From: an uncultured Clostridia bacterium
Lineage (GTDB): Bacteria; Bacillota; Clostridia; Oscillospirales; Ruminococcaceae
Assembly (NCBI GenBank): GCA_937906945.1
Contig: CALCUE010000016.1
Span: 1-64,000, forward strand
Direction: 5' to 3'
Length of the DNA: 64,000 bases
Positions 58,852 through 64,000 of this stretch are shown one piece after another. The notes under the pieces were generated by a model. That model ran no database searches and was not told the origin of the DNA. It saw only the letters and a list, made by a program, of their open reading frames with translations. A program made the translations under genes and the position numbers. Every line of letters begins with the position of its first letter. Position 1 is the first letter of the stretch.

Positions 58852-58985
58852 TGCGACACAATTTCATATTTCGCATTTCTATGTGCATAATAGCGGTGTG
58901 TATTTTTTCTTCTGAAAAAATGCATGCTCTATTTTCGCATACTGCTATGGTGTTGCATAGAAATGTATTGGGAAATTGTGTCGCA
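58852..58985 (+). promoter_or_regulatory. Long structured 5' leader (inverted repeat)
   Basis: Perfect 14-base arms TGCGACACAATTTC (58852-58865) and complement (58972-58985), an inner pair CATTTCTATG (58874-58883) with CATAGAAATG (58956-58965), and further partial pairing (TAGC / GCTA). The RNA would fold into one long interrupted hairpin of about 130 bases at the very 5' end. No flanking target-site duplication is seen. Confidence 0.7.
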
Positions 58986-59008
58986 GCAATCGGAGCTATG
59001 CGTTTTTT

Positions 59009-59040
59009 GTGCGCGGCTTCGGCTGCGCACTTTTTATTTT
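59009..59040 (+). terminator. Attenuator-like terminator directly before the RBS
   Basis: GTGCGC-GGC-TTCG-GCT-GCGCAC (UUCG tetraloop) followed by TTTTTATTTT, ending 1-2 bases before the RBS AGGAGG. A strong intrinsic terminator in the leader of a coding gene implies conditional read-through. Confidence 0.8.
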
Positions 59041-59052
59041 CAGGAGGTAAAA

Positions 59053-60192
59053 ATGAAAGCTTTGGTCTGTGAATTATGCGGTGGAAACGACCTTGTAAAA
59101 GACGGCGAATATTTCATTTGCCAACATTGCGGTACAAAATACACCTTGGAAGAAGCAAAAAAACTGCTTATCGAAGGCGTTGTCAAAATAGATTCTTCTG
59201 ACACTATGCACAATTACATAGATATGGCTAAACAAGCTTTGGAATGTAATAAAGGCGCCTCCGCTTATGATTATATCAATAAAGCTCTTGAAATAGACAC
59301 CAGAAATGCCAAAACATGGTTACTAAAAATAGAGGCCATCGCACATATAGGTACTTTAGCCAACCCCATGATCGACGAAATCATTCAAGCTGGGAAAAAT
59401 GCTATTTTGTATGCTTCTGACCACGAAAAAATGCGACATTCTGTCTATGTAGAGTATCTGGAAATTGCCTCCCAAATTTTATCACTTTGTGCCATCGAAT
59501 ATTCTAAAACTGCTGAACTTGATAACGAAATAAAAAAATATCCAACTTTCAGTTTGACAAAAAATTCCGATATTGCGAAATATGATTTGCCGACATTAAA
59601 GATATATATTAATCTTTCTAAAGAAGCTATTCGATTAACGAATGAAATATTTACTGATAGCATTAATACCATTGATTTATATGAAAAATATAAACTTTTC
59701 GTCAAATCGGCTGTTCAATCGAACGATGCATTAAAACAACGAATAATTAAATATTCTTCTCCAGATTTATGCAAAGAATATTTTATTAAAGCCTCCGTAC
59801 TGAAACAGAATCTTGTTACAATATACACGAAACTAAATCCTATTTACTGGGATATACACAAAGATGAAAAAGAAGACCTTGTAAATCGTAAAGCCAAAAT
59901 ACATGATGAACTATCCAATAACTCTAAATTTAATGAAATGGAAAGTTTGCAATGCGAAAATTCCACATTAGAGAAAAAAATTAATGAAACCGATAACCAA
60001 ATCAGTGCTCTAAAATCGTTTGACTTAAAAGGAAAAATGACATTATATAAAGAGCGGCAAAATTTGTTAGAGAAAAAAGATTCAAACAATAAATCCATTG
60101 AAAAAATCAAAGCCGAGTTTAGTGAATCCTATAAACAACTTGAAGACATTGATCGTTTACTATCAAATCCTTTAAGTTCACCCGAATTGTAA
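59053..60192 (+). CDS. Zinc-ribbon / TPR-like / coiled-coil protein, AT-rich
   Basis: A 379-residue protein. A TFIIB-type zinc ribbon (CELCGGN...CQHCGTKY, residues 6-30) and TPR-like helices (about 55-110; ALECNKGASAYDYINKALEI) precede a helical middle and a C-terminal coiled coil (about 290-370). It has no signal or span. Codon use is strongly A/T-rich against neighbours at about 55% G+C, so transfer is likely. AGGAGG precedes the ATG. It stands alone between terminators, under a structured leader. Proteins with this ribbon-plus-helices plan are widespread in Firmicutes and uncharacterised. Confidence 0.9.
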   Translation: MKALVCELCGGNDLVKDGEYFICQHCGTKYTLEEAKKLLIEGVVKIDSSDTMHNYIDMAKQALECNKGASAYDYINKALEIDTRNAKTWLLKIEAIAHIGTLANPMIDEIIQAGKNAILYASDHEKMRHSVYVEYLEIASQILSLCAIEYSKTAELDNEIKKYPTFSLTKNSDIAKYDLPTLKIYINLSKEAIRLTNEIFTDSINTIDLYEKYKLFVKSAVQSNDALKQRIIKYSSPDLCKEYFIKASVLKQNLVTIYTKLNPIYWDIHKDEKEDLVNRKAKIHDELSNNSKFNEMESLQCENSTLEKKINETDNQISALKSFDLKGKMTLYKERQNLLEKKDSNNKSIEKIKAEFSESYKQLEDIDRLLSNPLSSPEL

Positions 60193-60233
60193 AAGAGGAG
60201 TCCCGTGCTCAAATGAGCACGGGACTCCTCTTA
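60193..60233. terminator. Bidirectional terminator
   Basis: An 18-bp stem AAGAGGAGTCCCGTGCTC around AAAT. It lies between the zinc-ribbon gene and the converging methyltransferase gene, whose stop it touches. Confidence 0.9.
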
Positions 60234-61358
60234 TTACTTAAAATACATATAAAGCTGGCATTTGATCATGCCGTTATAAAGCTTGCGGCGGCGGTCGGCC
60301 TTGCGGCCATAAAGCGTTTCAAATTCCTCGTGGGGCGAAATAATGGCGAAACTGCGGTTTTCACCGGGCACTAGCACTTTGCCGAGGTCCTGATAGAGTT
60401 TCTCGGCGCCTTTGATATCCAGAAGCCGTTCGCCGTAAGGCGGGTTGCAAAGGACGATCAGCCGTTTTTCCGCTTCGGGGAACGTGAAGTCACGCATATC
60501 CCGCACCTCAAAATGCACTTTGTCGGCGACGCCGGCGTTGGCGGCGTTTTCGTTGGAAAGGCGCACCGCCTCCGGGTCAATATCGGAACCGTAGGCCACA
60601 AACGGCACGTCCCGGTTGATCTCGTCCAGACAGCGTTTCCGTTCTTCCTGCCAAAGCTCCGACGGCCAACAGCTCCACTGCTCGGCGGCAAAATGGCGGT
60701 TGATACCCGGCGCGATATTCATCGCTTTCAGTGCCGATTCGATCAGAAGCGTACCCGAACCGCACATCGGGTCGCAGACCACGCTGTCCGGATAAACATG
60801 CGCCAGATCGGCAATTCCGGCGGCGATGGTCTCCTTGATCGGCGCTTCCACCGCGTTGCGGCGGTAGCCTCTTTTATGCAGCCCGATGCCGGAGGTATCC
60901 AAAAGAAGCATCACCCGGTCTTTGAGCAGCATAAACTGGATCTGAATGACCGCGCCGGTCTCGTCAAACCAGCTCTGGTGATACACGCCCTCCAGATGCT
61001 TCGCCACGGCCTTTTTGATGATGGACTGGCAGTCGGACATGCTGTGAAGCTGACTTTTGACCGTCCGTCCCTTGACCGGAAAAGCGTCCTTCCGTCCGAT
61101 GAACTGCTCCCACGGAGCCGCCAGCGTTCCCTGAAAAAGCTCCTCATAGCTTCTCGCCTCAAATTCGGCGACAATGATCTGTACCCGCTCCGCCGTGCGA
61201 AGGCGAAGATTGGCCCGGACAGCATCGGCAAAAGTACCTTCAAAGGTAACTCTTCCATCCTCCGCCGTAATATTTTCCGCGCCCATCCGTTTCATTTCGC
61301 CGGTCAGAACGCTTTCCAGTCCGAAAAGGCACGGACAGGATATTTTTAGTTTTTCCAT
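60234..61358 (-). CDS. THUMP-domain class I rRNA methyltransferase (RlmL/YpsC-like)
   Basis: A 374-residue protein. A ferredoxin-like plus THUMP domain (about 1-155) precedes a Rossmann methyltransferase with VCDPMCGSGTLLIESAL (motif I), YGSDIDPEAV and NPPYGERL (N6-adenine/N2-guanine type motif IV). It resembles the 23S rRNA m2G2445 enzymes. GGAG lies 6-7 bases before the ATG at 61358; an upstream in-frame ATG is rejected. Confidence 0.93.
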   Translation of the reverse strand: MEKLKISCPCLFGLESVLTGEMKRMGAENITAEDGRVTFEGTFADAVRANLRLRTAERVQIIVAEFEARSYEELFQGTLAAPWEQFIGRKDAFPVKGRTVKSQLHSMSDCQSIIKKAVAKHLEGVYHQSWFDETGAVIQIQFMLLKDRVMLLLDTSGIGLHKRGYRRNAVEAPIKETIAAGIADLAHVYPDSVVCDPMCGSGTLLIESALKAMNIAPGINRHFAAEQWSCWPSELWQEERKRCLDEINRDVPFVAYGSDIDPEAVRLSNENAANAGVADKVHFEVRDMRDFTFPEAEKRLIVLCNPPYGERLLDIKGAEKLYQDLGKVLVPGENRSFAIISPHEEFETLYGRKADRRRKLYNGMIKCQLYMYFK

Positions 61359-61413
61359 GATTTCTCCTTCATTCAAGCGGAATACGGTTCCTTCGCCGTC
61401 CGCTTCTTTCCAA

Positions 61414-61446
61414 AAGAAAAGCCGAAATCTGCGTTTCGGCCTTTTT
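61414..61446 (-). terminator. Terminator of the DivIVA-like gene
   Basis: GCCGAAA / TTTCGGC stem, T-rich on the minus side, directly after the stop at 61449. It supports the reading that the true gene end is 61449, not 61648. Confidence 0.7.
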
Positions 61447-61448
61447 CT

Positions 61449-61652
61449 TTACTGTTTCTTTTTGATCGGAACACGGATTTTGGTGACCTTTCCGGCACAG
61501 CCATCCGTTTTCTCTTTTTTATGAACGAATACCGCCGGTTTTTCCTCAGCTTCCGTTTTCACCGCCGGAACTTCCGGCTCTTTCCATGCGCCGCCTTCTT
61601 TCGCCGCAGCAAAAGGAATTTCTTCCTCTGTCACCGGCTTTGGCGGCTCATC
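61449..61652 (-). pseudogene. C-terminal part of the DivIVA-like protein, out of frame
   Basis: Sixty-seven codons, DEPPKPVTEEEIPF...RVPIKKKQ, in a +1 frame relative to the preceding DivIVA-like gene. They begin exactly where that frame stops (HFFR*). Removing one base of the A6 run at 61654-61659 (T6 on the coding strand) restores one protein of about 315 residues ending just before the terminator. It has no RBS of its own. So it is a frameshifted extension, a slippage product or a sequence error. Confidence 0.7.
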
Positions 61653-62397
61653 GAAAAAAGTGGTTTTTCAGGTCTTCGACCTTGGTATCCGCGTCACAGA
61701 CGTATTTTTCATAGCTTTCCTGAATGGCGCCGAGGCGATCTGTCTGCGTAATGCCGACGATTTTGGAGGCGGCGGCCGTTTTTTCAATATACTCCAACCG
61801 CTGAAGCAAAACCGTCAGGGAATCTTCCATAAAACTTTTGGTCTTTTCCACCTCGTCACAGAAATGGTCGATCTCTCCGTTGAGGTTTTCCGCCGAAAGC
61901 CGGGCGTCCGCCACCAATGTCTGGGCATTGTTCTTGGCAACATTCAGAATCCGATGGGCCGAATCTCCCACTTCTCCGGCAGCGGCGACCAGGCGCTGTT
62001 GTTCCGCCACCTGTTCTTCCTCTTTTCGCTGACCGGCGGCGATTTTTTCGCTCAACTGTCCGTTCAGTTCCTTTTGGATCCCCAGTTCTTTTTCCGCCTC
62101 ATCCGCACGAGCGGAAAGCGCCGCGTTTTCGCTCTCCAGTTTTTCGTTCTGCTCTTTCAGCATCATATAGTGCTGGCGAAGCTCCTCATAGGCGCTCATC
62201 AGTTCCGCGAAGCTCTTTTCGCTCTCTTCCCGACGGGCTCTCTCCGAATTGAGATCGGTCGAAAGCTGGGAAGCGGCTTCCTCCGCGTTTTTCAGTTCCT
62301 CCGTATGCGTAACGTTGAGTTCATCGATATATTTAAGGACGTCCTCTTTATTGAAACCGCCGAAAGTCTGGTTCTTGAAAATGATCTGTTCGGACAT
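61648..62397 (-). CDS. DivIVA-like cell division/polarity protein (apparently frameshifted)
   Basis: A 249-residue protein as read. The N-terminal membrane-curvature motif TFGGFNKEDVLKYIDEL (about 11-27) precedes a long coiled coil (30-140) and a second coiled region (150-245). DivIVA family proteins mark poles and septa and recruit wall or division factors. The reading frame ends HFFR at a T6 run; the natural continuation lies in the next frame (61449-61652). The start ATG at 62397 follows AAAGGAG. Confidence 0.88.
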   Translation of the reverse strand: MSEQIIFKNQTFGGFNKEDVLKYIDELNVTHTEELKNAEEAASQLSTDLNSERARREESEKSFAELMSAYEELRQHYMMLKEQNEKLESENAALSARADEAEKELGIQKELNGQLSEKIAAGQRKEEEQVAEQQRLVAAAGEVGDSAHRILNVAKNNAQTLVADARLSAENLNGEIDHFCDEVEKTKSFMEDSLTVLLQRLEYIEKTAAASKIVGITQTDRLGAIQESYEKYVCDADTKVEDLKNHFFR

Positions 62398-62480
62398 TGA
62401 ATCAATCTCCTTTTTTCCTATGATATTTAATCATACCATATTTTTATCCATTATCAAATAGTTTTTTCAAATTTTATGTG

Positions 62481-62508
62481 AAAAAAGCGGAGAAATCTCC
62501 GCTTTTTT
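62481..62508. terminator. Terminator of uvrA
   Basis: AAAAAAGCGGAGA / TCTCCGCTTTTTT, directly after the uvrA stop on the minus strand. Confidence 0.9.
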
Positions 62509-62510
62509 GC

Positions 62511-64000
62511 TTATTTTCTCTCCTCAAGGATCGGTTTCAAGAATTGTCCGGTATAAGAGCGCTCGCAGGCGGCCACTTCTTCCGGCGTTCCGGCCACGAC
62601 CAATGTACCGCCGTCGTCGCCGCCTTCCGGTCCAAGGTCGATAAGGTAATCGGCAACCTTGATAACGTCGAGGTTGTGCTCAATGAGAACGACGGTATTG
62701 CCGCCTTCAACAAGCTTCTGCAAAACCTCGATCAGCTTATGGACGTCCGCCGTATGAAGACCGGTGGTGGGCTCGTCCAAAATATAGACCGTCTTGCCCG
62801 TAGGCCGTTTGGCCAGTTCCGTCGCCAGCTTCACCCGCTGCGCTTCGCCGCCGGAAAGGGTCGTCGCCTGCTGACCGAGGGTCACGTAACCGAGGCCCAC
62901 TTCCTGTAAAACCTCGATTTTCCGTCGGATCTTCGGCACGTTATCGAAAAACGCCAACGCCTCCTCCACCGTCATATCCAAAACGTCGCTGATGTTTTTG
63001 CCTTTATAATGGACTTCCAACGTCTCCCGGTTATAACGTTTGCCCTTGCAGGCTTCGCAGGGTACGAAAATATTGGGCAGAAAGTGCATTTCGATCTCGA
63101 TGATGCCGTCACCTTCGCAGGCTTCGCACCGTCCGCCGCGAACGTTAAAGGAATAGCGTCCGGCGTTGTAGCCACGGGCTTTGGATTCCGCCGTTTCGGC
63201 GAAAAGGTTCCGGATATCGGTGAAAACGCCGGTATAGGTCGCCGGGTTGGAACGGGGCGTCCGTCCGATAGGCGACTGGTCGATGCAGATGACCTTGTCG
63301 AGGTTTTCCTCCCCGTCGATACCGTCGCATTTCCCGGGGATATATTTGGCGCGGTTCAGATCCCGGGCCAGCGTCTTATAAAGAATTTCATTGACGAGGG
63401 AGCTTTTTCCGGAACCGGAGACGCCGGTCACCACCGTGAAGGTGCCAAGCGGGAACGTGATATCCAGATTTTTGAGGTTGTTTTCCCGCGCGCCGCGCAC
63501 GGTGAGCATCTTTCCGTTGCCGGGACGGCGTTTTTCCGGAATTTCGATCTTTTTCCGCCCGGAAAGATAGGCGCCGGTGATGGAGTTCGGGCAGTCAATG
63601 ATGTCCTGTACCGTACCGGAGCAGACGATCTCGCCGCCGTGAATACCGGCGCCGGGACCGATATCGACGATATGGTCGGCAGCGAGCATGGTGTCCGTGT
63701 CGTGCTCAACGACGATGACCGTGTTGCCGAGGTCCCGAAGCCGTTTCAGCGTAGCGATCAGTTTTTCGTTGTCCCGCTGATGAAGACCGATGCTCGGCTC
63801 GTCCAGAATATAAAGAACGCCCATCAGCGAGGAACCGATCTGCGTCGCCAACCGGATGCGCTGCGATTCGCCGCCGGAAAGGGTCGAGGCGTTCCGGGAA
63901 AGGGTCAGATATTCCAGTCCCACGTTTTTTAGAAAACCGAGCCGAGCCTTGACCTCTTTCAAAATCAGGTGGGAGATCATTTCCTCCCGCTCGCTAAGCT
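62511..64000 (-). CDS. uvrA: Excinuclease ABC subunit A, C-terminal part (5' end outside window)
   Basis: The frame continues past 63980 to the window edge (LSEREEM upstream of the first Met), so the gene is cut. The visible 496 residues include the first ABC signature LSGGESQRI with Walker [14 protein letters not shown] and Walker [13 protein letters not shown] of the second ATPase. A zinc module (CEACEGDG...CEACKGKRY) and the second signature [11 protein letters not shown] with [12 protein letters not shown] follow. It recognises bulky DNA damage with UvrB. Confidence 0.98.
   Translation of the reverse strand, partial: LSEREEMISHLILKEVKARLGFLKNVGLEYLTLSRNASTLSGGESQRIRLATQIGSSLMGVLYILDEPSIGLHQRDNEKLIATLKRLRDLGNTVIVVEHDTDTMLAADHIVDIGPGAGIHGGEIVCSGTVQDIIDCPNSITGAYLSGRKKIEIPEKRRPGNGKMLTVRGARENNLKNLDITFPLGTFTVVTGVSGSGKSSLVNEILYKTLARDLNRAKYIPGKCDGIDGEENLDKVICIDQSPIGRTPRSNPATYTGVFTDIRNLFAETAESKARGYNAGRYSFNVRGGRCEACEGDGIIEIEMHFLPNIFVPCEACKGKRYNRETLEVHYKGKNISDVLDMTVEEALAFFDNVPKIRRKIEVLQEVGLGYVTLGQQATTLSGGEAQRVKLATELAKRPTGKTVYILDEPTTGLHTADVHKLIEVLQKLVEGGNTVVLIEHNLDVIKVADYLIDLGPEGGDDGGTLVVAGTPEEVAACERSYTGQFLKPILEERK

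Noticed and set aside
61449..61634. A separate 61-residue gene starting with GTG
   Set aside because: It has no RBS. The codons join in sequence to the preceding DivIVA-like frame, and a terminator follows directly. Better read as its displaced C-terminus.
1..64000. CRISPR arrays, prophage, transposases, integrases, rRNA operon
   Set aside because: I saw no regularly spaced direct repeats, phage structural genes, transposase motifs or rRNA sequence in the window.

Overview
The window is a contiguous piece of a bacterial chromosome, about mid-50s percent G+C by eye. It most resembles an anaerobic, Gram-positive member of the Clostridia, probably an Oscillospiraceae-like gut lineage; the taxon is inference. 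The pointers are MutS2, a ClpC-type ATPase, sortase-assembled pili, a YlbJ-like membrane protein, a Clostridia-style DivIVA protein (FGGFNKEDVLKYIDEL), molybdenum hydroxylases of the selenium-dependent type, and A/G-rich Shine-Dalgarno sites with frequent TTG and GTG starts. I see no CRISPR array, prophage, insertion sequence or rRNA.

Layout. 1-8 kb: DNA repair (mutS2 fragment, ogt), a YgiQ radical SAM protein, a GtrA-like membrane protein opposite an RNA pseudouridine synthase and a GtrB-like glycosyltransferase, and the Na+/proline symporter putP. 8-12.4 kb: a block of minus-strand metabolic and stress genes (Fe-S aldo/keto reductase, YjjG nucleotidase, free Met-R-sulfoxide reductase). 12.5-15.2 kb: a secreted VWA surface protein. 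15.5-16.9 kb: brnQ. 16.9-24.8 kb: a molybdenum island. On the minus strand it has a BtuCDF-type ABC importer, a ModE-type regulator and an NTPase-MocA fusion; diverging from it is a three-subunit molybdenum hydroxylase operon. The intergenic region carries a near-perfect ModE box.

24.8-34.9 kb: a complete pilus operon, transcribed on the minus strand in the order giant tip adhesin, major pilin, class C sortase, minor pilin, second sortase, signal peptidase I. Its promoter is almost a copy of the promoter of the VWA surface protein 20 kb away. 35-39.5 kb: a tightly overlapped MoxR ATPase / leucine-rich-repeat / VWA-metallopeptidase-like triplet. 39.6-46.3 kb: a MATE exporter, then a second molybdenum hydroxylase (selenium-dependent XDH type) with a four-cluster ferredoxin, converging on a large Fe-S/FAD GltD-like oxidoreductase.

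46-56 kb: mostly small housekeeping or unknown genes, a tRNA-Gly(CCC), a Clp ATPase lacking the usual middle domain, a flavin reductase, a lipoprotein with toroid repeats and a YlbJ-like protein. 56-64 kb: a cell-wall amidase, an AT-rich probably acquired zinc-ribbon gene preceded by a long structured leader with a terminator hairpin directly before its ribosome binding site, an rRNA methyltransferase, a DivIVA-like gene broken by a frameshift in an A6 run, and the 3' part of uvrA.

How it fits together. The Mo importer, regulator, cofactor-maturation protein and two hydroxylases look like one anaerobic purine/N-heterocycle oxidation capability. The VWA protein and the pilus operon look like one co-regulated surface-adhesion programme. 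Nearly all operons are closed by visible intrinsic terminators, often shared between convergent genes.
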